From NCBI RefSeq assembly GCF_032854445.1, contig NC_088307.1:9734001-9798000 (forward strand): a stretch of 64,000 nt of DNA, read 5' to 3'. The notes beneath the pieces were generated by a model, which worked only from the letters and a program-made list of their open reading frames with translations, searched no databases and was not told the origin of the DNA. This stretch comes from Liolophura sinensis. Taxonomy: Eukaryota > Mollusca > Polyplacophora > Chitonida > Chitonidae. Shown here in pieces: positions 1-12,400 of this stretch; the stretch's first letter is position 1; every line of letters begins with the position of its first letter. The translations under genes and the position numbers were made by a program.

Positions 1-482
1 CACTATCATGGTAAAAGCTCTTCATTAAACAGGGCCATAGAAGAAAATATTCAAGTGTTTTCACAACTTTCATTTCAAGCTTCATCTATCATAAGCCTGT
101 TTCACTGTGCTTGTTGGGCAACGATTGGACTGCGCCAATGACCCTTCACCAAATAGTTTTTATCCCTTCCGTTTTAAAGTGTACACCATGAAAAACACAC
201 CTCCTGGGTTGACCCATGTGGCATTTCTCAATGACAATAAATTATGATATTATTCACAATATGGGTGATCAAATAACTGGACACCTAAAACGTGGCACAC
301 GCGGGTAGGAGTGAGAGTGATTGCCCAAACCATAACCCCCACCCCCTCATCATGGCAGGGCCTGGTATCAATTAAGATCCACATGTTAAAACGTTACCTT
401 CATACCCCCACAACTCGAGACATTAACCCTTTAAATTATAAATTTTGCACGACCAACTGAGAAAATATATATATACAGGCTG

Positions 483-488
483 TTTATT
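483..488 (-). terminator. Poly(A) signal AATAAA of the C11orf98-like gene
   Basis: AATAAA on the minus strand begins two bases after the stop codon, implying a very short 3' UTR. No competing signal lies closer. Confidence 0.5.
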
Positions 489-489
489 C

Positions 490-3454
490 TCATGTGTTTG
501 ATTCTTCTTCCATATCTACGTCTTCAGGTGATACATCAGTCTTTGAACTCTTCTTCGAACGTTTTCCAGGATTTTTGGAAACTTCAGCCATTTCTGTTTC
601 TTTCGATTCACCACTTGTGGAGGCTTCTGCTACAACTGCAAAAAATGGTAGCAACAGTAATCAGAAAAACTAATTCACCTTCTTTAATAAAAATCCACCA
701 ATTTATTTATTTATTTATTTGATTGGTGTTTTACGCCGTACTCAAGAATATTTCACTTATACGACGGCGGCCAGCATTGTGGTGGGAGGAAACTGGGCAG
801 AGCCCGGGGGAAACCCACAACCATCTGCAGGTTGCTGGCAGAACTTCCCACGTACGGCTGGAGATGCAATCAGCATGAGCTGGACAGGAATTGAACTCAC
901 AGGGACTGCACTGATGAGAGGCTCCTGAGTCAAAAATCAACCAACTGAAGTGCTTTATTTTCTGCACGAAAAGTGGTTTTCAGCATACTGAAATTAATCT
1001 CTCCTTTTTCAGGATTCATTTAGACCCAAAAAACTTTTCTAACAAAGGGAAGTAGCTAAAAGAATACATAAAAAAAACTTTACAACAAAGATTGTGCTTC
1101 TATAAAGTCAAATGAAGAAAATTATGCGCAAAAAATTTTTTTTTTTTTAAATTTTCATTTTTGCGGTATTTTTACACCTATTAATATTTTCCTTCAATGA
1201 TCAGATTTTATCGAAGCACAGTGAACACCCGAAAGTCCCACAAGCCCTGTGAACCATGGTCGCTATAGTGATGAACCTGAGTGTATTTAACTGATGATAT
1301 CATCTTGTTTTTCTCTCAGATTTTCTTCAAACAAACAACGCATTCATTTCCAGATATTTCCCTATGCTCAGATATGGTTTGTTGCCTCATATTTAGAAGT
1401 TCCAACAAAGGTGCGGTGGTTTCAAGATTCAGATTTCCAAGTGATGTGACATTTTGACTGGAATGGACAAGGAAAACGAAGTGATCCAACTTTTCCCAAA
1501 ATCACATGATCGAATAGCTCTGAACTGTCACTGCCAAACTCCACCATTAAACTGTCGTAGATTTTGGGTTCAAACTGATACCCATGTATACTGAATGACA
1601 TATCTTTCATGTTTTGTAAATTTACACTGATCTCTGTTTACTTATATACGCTGAACCTGATTTGTTATTCGCTGGCTGCTAGCTCTATATACACGTATAT
1701 GTATGTAGGCAAGCTGACACAGACAGACGCTGCACGGGTTAGCAGGGCCAGCATAGCACCCTATCCTCACCCCCATTCGGTCTGTTTCTCACCCCCATTT
1801 GGTGTGTTCCCACCACTGATTTCTGTTTAGAAGGGATCATCTTGACATTACCACTGCTTAATTTCCAGACTGACTGCTGAGGCCTTAAGAAAGCTATAAT
1901 TTTAAGCCATTTTTAACACCCCCCTCCCCACCATCCAAACAAAGGTTGAAAAATTTGTTTGTACTGTTATATGTTATTCCACATTCTAAACTATAGACTA
2001 AGAATTAAAGCCAAAGCGTTTCGTGTATCCTTTCATTCATTTTGGAAAACTGAACGTCATAGCTGAACAATCTCCTCAGCTAGAGCCAATGCTTTTACCA
2101 CATGCTATGAAAGAATGAATGAATAACTGACTGAAAAGCATTTGTGAATTCTGATGTCTGTTCTGTTGACCTTTTAAGAGACAGGTTCCTTAATCAATTT
2201 TCTAAAGGCCTAGCCAGTGCCACCGGGCATTTATTGTCAAATGCCACTTTTAACAAGGTCATTTATATAGCCTACTGTCACTGAATTCAATTTCCAATCT
2301 TGATGTCAACTAGAGTTATTTCCCCTGGTACATCTTTCTTCTTCTTCTCTATATAAATATGTAGTCACCAAGCCCGAGCCGTTCAAATCACAAAATCTTT
2401 CCATCAGCTTGACGCTACCATCTCTTATTAGAAGCTAAAATAGATTTGTATTGGGAATCCTTTCAAAATCCCCCAAACAGCTGCCCATATTTCTGCAACA
2501 AGAAATTCTTTCTCACCATCCATCTTGTTCTGTTCCCTCTTGGAATGTCGCAGACGCTTCAACATTTTACGCCTGCGTTTTCCGGACACTGTGATGTTGC
2601 TGTTGGGATGAGCACTATAAATCATAGGAAAGGCAAGAAACTATTGCTATGGACACGGAATATATAAATAATGTCCAGAAAGTGGGTCAAATTTATTGTT
2701 TTATATATCCAGAATTTATTATTACTATATTTATGAATATATTTTTAAAAATATTAAATATGATTCAAATTTGAACCAGTTTTTCTTGTTCGGAAAATGT
2801 TAAAATTCTAAAAGAATAGATCATATCCTAATTTATTAAAGCATATTTTTGTATGAATGTATCGGACATCCATTCTGAATTACCAACCATAAAAAACTAT
2901 TTTCAAACGTCCTTTTCTTCCTTTTTAACAACAATTTTTTGACAACAATATTGAAGAAATTACACAATTATTCAAAGCAGGACCTGTCAAACTTCCGGAA
3001 GCAGGACTTTGATGTCATTTTAATGATGTCAAACGTCCCAGCTCATCATGATGACGTCACATTAAAGACAGTATGACGTTACAACAGAAACTGATACGTT
3101 GAAACATTGCAACATTGTGGACATTGCGCTACGATCCACTTTAGGCATAACAATGGCTCAAGGTCCTGCTTCTCAATAGTGCGAAGCAGCGCCTCTGCGC
3201 AGGATTAAAAACTATGCTGCCGCCTCATTTTATATGATGTTGGTATGATCATATTTCTTTTTTCTCCATTAAAACAGTTGCGAGTACCGTGGACATTTCT
3301 GACGCGCCTAGGCAGTTTATGCTCACACTTTACGCTTGATCTGTTCATCACTTAAAAGGTGAATGTCTTCCAACGCAATTTTCTTCGGTCCTCTTTTTGC
3401 TTTACGGACTTTGCGTTTCTCTTTGGCCACAGCATAGTTTTTCTTCTGTCTGCG
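490..3454 (-). CDS. C11orf98: C11orf98-like small basic protein, three exons found, first exon missing
   Basis: Minus-strand exons 3454-3327, 2614-2517 and 635-490 join in consistent phase (128, 98 and 146 nt) and give 123 residues plus a TGA stop at 492-490. Each has fitting sites: the acceptor before 3454 follows a T-rich tract ending TTCTCAG, the donor after 3327 is GTGAGC, and the donor after 2517 is GTGAG. The product is a very basic N-terminal part (KKNYAVAKEKRKVRKAKRG), a central AHPNSNITVSGKRRRK stretch and an acidic tail (SPEDVDMEEESNT). The central motif and acidic C-terminus match the uncharacterised, conserved animal protein C11orf98 (human form: NITLSGKKRRKLL, then an acidic end). 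Its molecular role is not established; the charge pattern suggests a nucleolar or RNA-associated protein (inference). The first exon should lie above 3454 and was not found. A short ATG-led stretch at about 3545-3604 on this strand is possible, but its donor phase does not fit. Introns carry dispersed repeats. Confidence 0.8.
700..932 (-). repeat. SINE family A copy
   Basis: Copy lacking the first part of the tRNA-like head. It keeps the body and the ATTT-rich (AAAT on the minus strand) tail. It lies just upstream of the last C11orf98-like exon, in the intron. Confidence 0.85.
1700..2035 (+). repeat. Dispersed repeat D1, copy 1
   Basis: Shares a long, diverged run of sequence with about 50160-50500 and, in part, 15500-15670. 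Common landmarks are a C-rich stretch, AGGGATCATC near the middle, and TTGAAAAATTTxTTT followed by ACTGTTATATG near the end. No coding potential or terminal repeats were seen. It is an unnamed interspersed element. Confidence 0.5.
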
Positions 3455-3984
3455 CTGAGAATAAAAAAAGAACGAAAGAAGATATAATTGAAGAGAAAAC
3501 CAAGTTTTCAGTGTGGTAGACTGGAGATTATGTGGTAGATTGACCACATATTTCGTTCATGGCTAACTTGTTCAGTTTCCTGATTCTGAGAGTTCTGTTC
3601 ATTTTAGAAAGGTGTTTTGAGGTTTGCTTGGATCATGGGATGATATTCTACTGAAAAATTGTAAGTTTCAGCACCGAACATAATATTTTGTGAGCATCAT
3701 TTGCCTCTGAAAATGCACTTTTGTGGGCGAAATTGAGGTCTTTTAGGGTAATTTATATTACATGTATGATTTCAAGAAAGTATGTGAAATAAACCAATTT
3801 TTGGTTTGATATAGTTTTCCTGATTATCATTCTGCGGCTGATCAGTCTCTGCCCGAAGATTCTGTGGGGAACAGTATTTGCTCGGTGTTTATTTGACTGG
3901 TGTTTTATAACAGTTGGCTAAGAATTGGGAGACAGTTTAAGAGTGAAGGAAGTTACAAACATCTTGACTTGAATGAAGGAATGA

Positions 3985-4345
3985 ATGCTTGGGGTTTAAT
4001 GTACTTAACAATTTTTCAGTCACATGACGAAGAGTCATTAGGTGTATGTACATATAATGTGTCTTCTTGTGGGAAGATGAGCCCATACTGCCTAAGTGCT
4101 ACTGCCACTGAAGTATCACACCAAAGACACCAGACATGACACCCCACCCAGTCACATTATACTGACACCTGGCCAACCAGTCATGTTTCCTTGCTCTAAC
4201 CTCTCAGTACTGAGCGTCAATTGAGGCAGCAACAAATACCATTGTTAAAAGTCTTTGGTATGACCCGTCCCAGGTTTGATCCTGGGTCTTCTGCCTGCGA
4301 GGCAGATGCTCTATAACCATAATGCACCGACTTTAAGCTCTAGTA
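3985..4345 (-). repeat. SINE family B, diverged variant
   Basis: Begins with GCTTGGGGTTTAATGTACTT and ends in a tRNA-like segment (minus-strand head) at about 4280-4330. The middle differs from the main family B and matches the variant at 39935-40275, with CACCAGACATGACACC in common. Confidence 0.6.
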
Positions 4346-5142
4346 TAAAATAAAAGACAACAAATATTAATATAACTTCAGATATTTGGTAAGACAGGTA
4401 GATAATCTCGATATAGGCCTAAACAGCCACAGCCACTTTTTCTGATATGCTTAGTAACTCTATAAATCAACTTTTAAATTGGAATTTTTACATGGCCATG
4501 GGATGCGTCATACTAGAGAAACAGAACTTGCATAACTTGCATCCTACGCACATATGCCTAATGGGCAAAAGGGGGCAGCAGAAACTGCTGCATTCTTGGG
4601 TTGTAGAAGTAAGTTGTGCCTGATTAGTCAAAATAACGTAACGGCCATTTTCGTTTTCTCAGTTAGTGAGTTTTGACTCGCTTTGATCAGTGATATTTCA
4701 CTTTCAATGCCAATGCAATAAAAAGGTCCATTTTTTAAAGTTCATGTGGCATACTTATCGATGCAAGCATACATTTCGTGGAACACTGAGTTATTCCAAA
4801 CATTTTAAAATCAACAATCTTTTCGTGTCCCTAGCTTGGAGATAAGCAGAAGAGGATGAGACAAGAACTGGTTTGCCAGTTGCCGGTATAATGTGACTGG
4901 GTCAGGTGTCAAATCTGGTGTCTTTGCCAAGGTGTTCAAATGAGGCAGAACTATGGACATGTTGAGATCATGGCTACAGGCAGACACTCAAACCACCATA
5001 AATTTCATGCAGGGGTAAAGCCAAGTTCTAGTTCAAACATCAATCCACATCAGCTATTGACCCCCTCTTGTTTCAAGTTGATGTTTTCAACCATGTCTTT
5101 AAAAACAGGTCGCACAATGCTTGTCATCCTCAACATGGCGGA

Positions 5143-5378
5143 GCATAGCGTAATGACCCAGGAGTCTCTCACCAATGCAGTCGCTGTGAGTTCAAGTCCA
5201 GCTCATGCTGGTTTCCTCTCCAGCCATACGTGGGAAGGTCTTCCAGCAACCTGCGGATGGTCGTGGTTTTCCCCCAGGCTGTGCCCGGTTTCCTCCCACC
5301 ATAATGCTCGCCGCCATCGTATAAGTGAAATATTCTTGAGTACGGCGTAAAACACCAATCAAATAAATAAATAAATCA
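5143..5378 (+). repeat. SINE family A copy
   Basis: Nearly complete body and AATA tail. The tRNA-like head is truncated before the box A region. Confidence 0.85.
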
Positions 5379-6362
5379 ACATTGCGGGGACAGAAACTGG
5401 CACGACAATGGGCAAATAGCACAAGGCTTTAACATACTATACATTCTTTCAAGCCTTAAAATCTGAAAAGCACCACTAACTTTTCCTCCAAAGATAAGTA
5501 CAAGTCATTTTGGCCTGATGGGCCAAGTGGCCAACGAGAATCAATGCCTTTAGCTACGTGGGTTTATCCTATCACAAAATCCATGATGGTTTCAGAGATA
5601 CCCTTGCATTTGTTGTTGAGAGGTAGATAGTTTTCACCCAGCTATAACAGTGCTGGAGATAAGTGTAAAACAAGAACTATATAAAAACAAATGAATTTAG
5701 GACTAGTCGTTCCATATGAACTTGATCAAAATTCACCAATATTCCCAAGTCACACTTTCAACATTTAATTAAATTTGCACTGAAAGTACCTGTATATGAA
5801 TCGATTTATAATTAATAACGGCATCTAAACTTTCATGCCTAATTGTAAAAATCTTTGAAGACACTGTAGCCCTTCTGAATCTCTGTAGAACTGGACGTCA
5901 CACACATTACGTGTATGATCACATGATCACAAAATCACTGCGTCCGCTGCTCTTCACACGTCAATATTTCTGAAACACCTAGCATACGTACTGTTGGTCT
6001 GTTGTTACTGACGAGTTGATGGACTCCCATTTTGACAGCCTCTCTTGATTTGGACAACGAAAAGAGCTCACCACACTTGACCAAAACAACCCCTACTTTT
6101 GAAACACGTGCAATTATAGACCGTAAATGGGTCCTTCTTTCGTTTGCGACATCAAATACAAGGGAAATGAACACATTATGCTGTGCCTGTAATAAATTCA
6201 AATGGGAATGTTAAACAAAGCTTTCAATAAAACTATTTAGTACGTCTAATAATAAATTAATGCCCGAACTAACGAATTCATTTATTTAATTTTTTCACGA
6301 CATTCATACAGGCATTACCGGAAAGCGGAAGTGAACTTTGGCAGTGTCGCAGGAAAGGAAAA

Positions 6363-9358
6363 ATGGAACTTGACGTCGTGCAGTGGTGTGTTATAAGTTT
6401 GCTGTTGCTTCTACCAATTCTGTACGAAGTCAGCAGCTACTTTAAATACCAGGCGAAGTTCATTTTCTACTATGCAATTATCATGGTGTCAGCTGTGATA
6501 ATGATACCGATATTTATGTTCAGACCTGGAAATGTCGAAAACCAGAAGTAAGTATATCGATGCATACAACAACAACACGTCAAAACAAACAAACGCGATT
6601 ATCAGGGTACCCGCAGAATTTTTGCAGTTCCACGCAGAGATCGACGGGGTGGCCCAGTTTGAGACCTGAATTTGAGGTGGGCCCCTGATGAGATCATATT
6701 GAATAATAACAGCCATTTTGGTTTAATTGCAAATGTAAACTTCCTGTTGTTACTAATGTTAGTGAAGTTACAATAAAACTCATAATGTGAGAAAGTTGAT
6801 AAAATGTTATATCAATCTTCCTGCACCAACAGGAAATGATCATTTTTTGATTGCAGCATGTCATGTCATGTATTTATTCATTTCATTTTATTTTATTTTA
6901 TTTTATTTTATTTTTTTGGATCTCTTAGTAAACCTCTTATAAAGGACTTAAGTGGGCTCCTAGTTCATGGGAATTGTGTAGGCAAATAGCATAATGGTTA
7001 ACAATGTAGGAGTGTATGAGAGGGGAGCAAATCCAGTGCATTTTCATTAAATAATTTGCATACCACGTTTACATGAATTCTTGTTCTTTTCAAAGTTTTC
7101 CAAACTTTTGTGGCAGTTGGCATACATGTCAGCAGTTTCTTTAAATGATATGAAGGTTTTACCGTTTGTAAACTGCTATGTTATTTTCCAGACTTCTGCT
7201 ATATGTGTTATCATCACCAAATGAAACACTTTGAAATTAAGGGAACTGCTTGAGCCCTATAGACAGAACAGTGAGTCATTACTGAAGACAGTGATTTTGT
7301 CTGAGAAAATATCTAAAGAGTAAATTGAATTAAAACTGCCTGTACAACCATCAGTCATGTTTATTTGAGACATTTTGTCATAACGATGAAGAACTGTACA
7401 TAAAGTTGCCTTTGCGAAGAAGCACAAATAAAATATTTTACCATAAGGTTCATCAGGTATTTGAATCATGTTGCTTCCAACTTTTCAAACAGTCAATTCT
7501 TGATTCTATTATTTGCTAATTTGAAGAGAAGATAGTGAAGAACAAAAATTTAAAATGGAATTTTCTGTATTGTAAAATTTCCAGGCCGACATCTCGCTTG
7601 CACAAAGCAGAGGCCACAGCGCCCCACACCTCTCAACATGCGCCCTGGTAATCTAGCACTGGCTCAGTTTACTGACTGCATGTGTGTTTTAAACTCCTTG
7701 TGGGATGTAGATCACTGATACGTACTTAAAGACAGCAGGGTTAATTTTCTGTCTCCTAGCCACCGTAATTTAGTGTCAAAATTCACCACCAAAATTCACG
7801 CTTGGTGGTTAGGTGTGAAAAGTATTCACCATGTTTGTTTTATAGATATAATTAGAACGGCGATGCTCATTTAACAATCATCTCAATTGCACCAATGGGT
7901 AAACCCTTCCATCACAGCCTCGTTTTCATTACTTTCATTTTTCCACGCAGTCAGTCAAGTCCATCAAATTGGTCCTGTCAGATGATAAAACGCTCGTAGG
8001 TTCATTGTTTGTTTAAAAATAAAAACTAGAATAGACTGCAGATTATGATTAAGATTAGGCAAGTTACAGTATTTTTGATTTGTTGAAAAACTGCTGTATT
8101 TGGTCATCAAACATGAGAAAATCTGCTCCGTTACGATCAAGCCACCGTTGACCTTGTGATGTCAGGGGGTTGGGTGGGGGGGGGGGGGGGGGGGTTAAAT
8201 TCCTTGCAGGCATCTGAGGCTTCTCTATGTGTATAACACAGACAGCAGGAAACTATCGCAACACTTTAACAGATAATTTTGAGATTATTCAATGCCCAAG
8301 TGTGGCTTGCTACTGCAGCTACATACATGGCCTAAAAAGGGAACAGATTTACAAAGCATGGACAAGATCTCGTCAAACACGCCCTTTGATTACGAGAGAC
8401 TCGATTGTAGTCGTACGAGACTTGCTAATTCAGCCATAACTTTTAAAAGAAAAGGCCAAAGGACGAGCCTTATAATATCCCCCCAAAAAGCCAAAGGGAA
8501 AAAATGTTTTTTTTGTGAGATTTTGTCTGCCCTTTGAAATGAGTATACACTTTAATTGTAAAAGGATAAATATTTTTTATTTCTTTCCCACGTGGTTAGT
8601 ACGTCCAAGGAACAACATATAAATGTCTTTATTTTTTCTGAAAAACTTAAAATTTTCAGTTTTCTTCTCTAATCACTTTCAGTTAATATGTCATGAAAAT
8701 TAGGCTTACAGTTTACATATGCATAGCGGAGTGCTGAGTTGGCTATTTTTACTCCTAAATATCTTTTGAATATTTATTTATCACATTCATTATTAAAGAA
8801 AATAGTTGAGAAAATAATGTGCTTTTAAGCTATTGTTCATCCTAAAAAGTGTCCCTTGTGGAAAATTGCCACCCTGCCCCTTTTTGTCGGCCAGGTCATT
8901 GTAATCTGTGAACTTTAATATGCAGTACTGTAATTCGTTCAACCTTTTTGCATGTTTATTCAAGCATATTCTGAGGGCATATATTCTGTGTAGACAGACT
9001 GATAAAATTATACTTTTTTGTAAAGCCCTGAAATGGGCCAGCCCAAGCAGTATAGTTTTGTTTCCAAAATCTAATGAAAAAGCTACATAAATCGAACGGA
9101 AAATTGCTCTTTCACATGAGAAATTTTCAGACACTTACATGGTACATATGTATTTCAATTTTCGAGACTTGGGAAATTTTTACCTATATGGCATTTAGGT
9201 TTATAGTTAATAAGGGTGAATGGAACTACTAAGAGCAAAACACCACCCTTCGCCAGCAACCAGAAAAACCTCCTGGCTTACATCTGTTGATCCAGCTGTG
9301 AAAGTTTCATCATTTTAACATAGTATGGCATGTATCATGTATTAACATGCTAGGGTCT

Positions 9359-9406
<48 letters not shown>

Positions 9407-9426
9407 ACATATATATATAATATATA

Positions 9427-9472
<46 letters not shown>

Positions 9473-12400
9473 TTGCTGACCTAAACTTATCATTCCCCTG
9501 ACCTGGTAAGGCTATGATCCTTACAAAATTCTTGGTTGGGCATATCCTGACCAGTCAGAAAAAAGTTGTGTTAGTCGGTTGATTGTGAATTGTTTTTTCA
9601 TTTTTCATTATAGTAATGAAAAAGAAGAGGAATTAACAGTATGAGAAGAATTTAAAAAAAAAAAAAAGATACTTCTATCAAAATGTCCAGAAAACCTTGA
9701 AAAAAGACAATTAATATACCTTGGTTTTATTCAGAAGACTGGCGATAACAGATTTAAACAGCACAAGTTGTGGGTTTTTCTGACATTTGCGTAACATTAG
9801 AAATCCGGTTTAATCTGGAATTTGTTGATTGGTCATATGATACTCCATGTTTGAGAAACCAGAAACACAATTTCGTGTCACTTGCATCCCAACGGGCGAA
9901 ACTGGGTGTGTGTAAAATCAGTAGAAACAGGTGTAATATCTCGGGTTTTAGCTATATCTTGTGCCTGAGTGATTAGAATTGATAACTTGTGGTGCTTTCA
10001 GTTTTCTCAGTGTGCACGATTTTGCTTACTTAAGGCAGCGATATCTCGGTTATGCAATATCACAGAAATACAAAAGCATGCTCTTTAAACTTTATGTGGG
10101 ATACTTTTTTGATTCATATATACCTTGGGTCTAGTGTTGTTTTTTATTTTAAGAGTAATGCCCTTATGTCAATTCGGTTACACCAACAAACATGTTTTTA
10201 TCAATGGCATTTTACCCATATTACTGTTTTTGTACTTTGAACCTGATAGTGCTTTTCACAAACCAACTTTCCTGAGTCACATAAAAATGGTTTATAAAGT
10301 TTGTTCTGTGTAAACAAACATGTCCTGGACTTTGGACTTTAGTTAATATGAGTGTCAGAAATTCCTTGTGAGTAAAAGACACTGAATATCATGTAAACTT
10401 CTTGAATCTTAATCCTATAAAGTTCTTGTCTGAGCTTGAAGATCAGAACACATAGCTGTGGATTTCCCTGGGTGTACTGTATTAAAATTTTTGGGGGAAT
10501 ATGTTTTGTGAATACGTTATTAGAGATGGGGAAAATCAACAGCTGTCTTCGTATCATCTGATTTTTTCATTGAATTTTTTTTTTTTTGTAATTTTGCTAC
10601 TTTGTGTTTTTCATTATCCTGGGAAGCAGAGAATTTCTCTTCCATCTCTAGGATTTATTTATTTATTTGATTGGTGTTTTACGCCGTACCCAAGAATATT
10701 TCACTTATTACGACGGCGGCCAACATTATGGTGGGTGGAAACCGGGCAGAGCCTGGGGGAAATCCACGACCATCCGCAGGTTGTTGGCAGACCTTCCCAC
10801 GTTCGGCCGGAGATGGACGTACTAGAACTCACAGCGACCACATTGGTGAGAGACTGCTGGGTCATCACGCTGCGCTAGCGCGCTAACCACTGAGCCACAG
10901 CGGCCCATCCCGTCTCTAGGAGTATGGGAGTGTGTTTATAGTGTCAGAATATTTTTTTGTTCTTGAGATAATTTTAAATCTTTTATTGTCACGTATATGC
11001 ATTTTGGCATACATAATAAAATCAGGGCTGGCATCTACATGTGTGTCAAGGATGTACATTACAATGTTGAAATTTTGTTACCATAAATCATATAGTTCAT
11101 TTACGGATTCAAAGCTGCACATGGCGTCGTATGGCACAGAGAGGTGGAGTAATGTGGGAAATATAATCCACAAACAGAAGGCTGCAAAGTGGATTACTCT
11201 TTCAATTTATTTTAAAGACTGGCTTAGAATTCATAACTTCACTGTGAAATATTCTTTCCATTTATGTCAGTTAACTTTGTCAGAGAAAGATCAATAAATA
11301 CATGTAAATCTCTGTCCAAATTATATTAAACAACTTTTCCCTCCAAACAAACTGCTGCACAATATTGTTCTTAGATCAACACAACATAATATTTATCAGC
11401 CTAAAGGACGACTTACATGACAGACATATAGGCATCAAATTATGACACTGCCTCCCAATCCACGTAAAAAGAAGCCCTTTCCCTATCAAGCTTTTAATCA
11501 CGCTACTTAAAATTACACTTATCTCCAGACAGCAACTGACATGTACATGTGTGCATGTATGCTTTCATTGTATCAACCATCTAGATTATCTCCCATCTCT
11601 ATTTACTTTGCTTGTTCAGAATCTAAATGGTATATGTTAAAGCCTAAGATGTACTTTTTTTATTTTTATTTATTTTTTAATTAATACTTATAAATTAATT
11701 AACGCATTATTATATTTAATTTATTTGATTGGTGTTTTACTCCGTACTCAAGAATATTTATATTTCATAAGAGCATTATGGTGGGTGGAAACCGGGGCAA
11801 AACCATGACCATCACAGGTTGCGGGCAGACCTTCCCACTTATGACTCCTAGATCATTACGCTGCGCTAGAGCGGTAACCAGCTGAGCCACGGAGGAAACC
11901 TTTTCACAAGGCTAGATCTCTCTAACACTCTTGCACACTTGTGCATTGTTCAAACCTAACAGGGGATGGGAAAGGGGCCATCTCCACTCACTTGAATTGT
12001 TCTCTGTACATGAGTGTAGCTGTATGGGGTTCCAGCCAGGGGGCATTGGCTGTCTGGTAATGAGCATGGTAATGGGCCGTCTCCCACTACCTTACTTCTC
12101 CTGTTGGTTGGGGCAGTTGCAGGGACAGCACTAGTGCTTGTGGTGGTGTTTTTTGTATGTATGAATGTATGTATCTTCACTTGGCAAACTACAAGATGCT
12201 TTATCTTGTTTTATATGTATATTGATGTATTTTTCGATTGGACTCTGAAGTATATGTTTCCTATATATTGTTTTCTTTGTGAAGGCATTGGAGAAGAACA
12301 GTTTCATTGTAAATTGACCCAAGCTACCTTCAATGAATAAAAGATATTATTATTATTATTACTAATAATTGTTAAATACAAGTGTGAGATAATACTTCAG

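Noticed and set aside
5935-6201. 88-codon minus-strand frame with a possible acceptor (TTTATTACAG), close to the AGPAT start
   Set aside because: No recognisable domain, no partner exons, and it does not match the expected first exon of the C11orf98-like gene. Kept only as a weak possibility.
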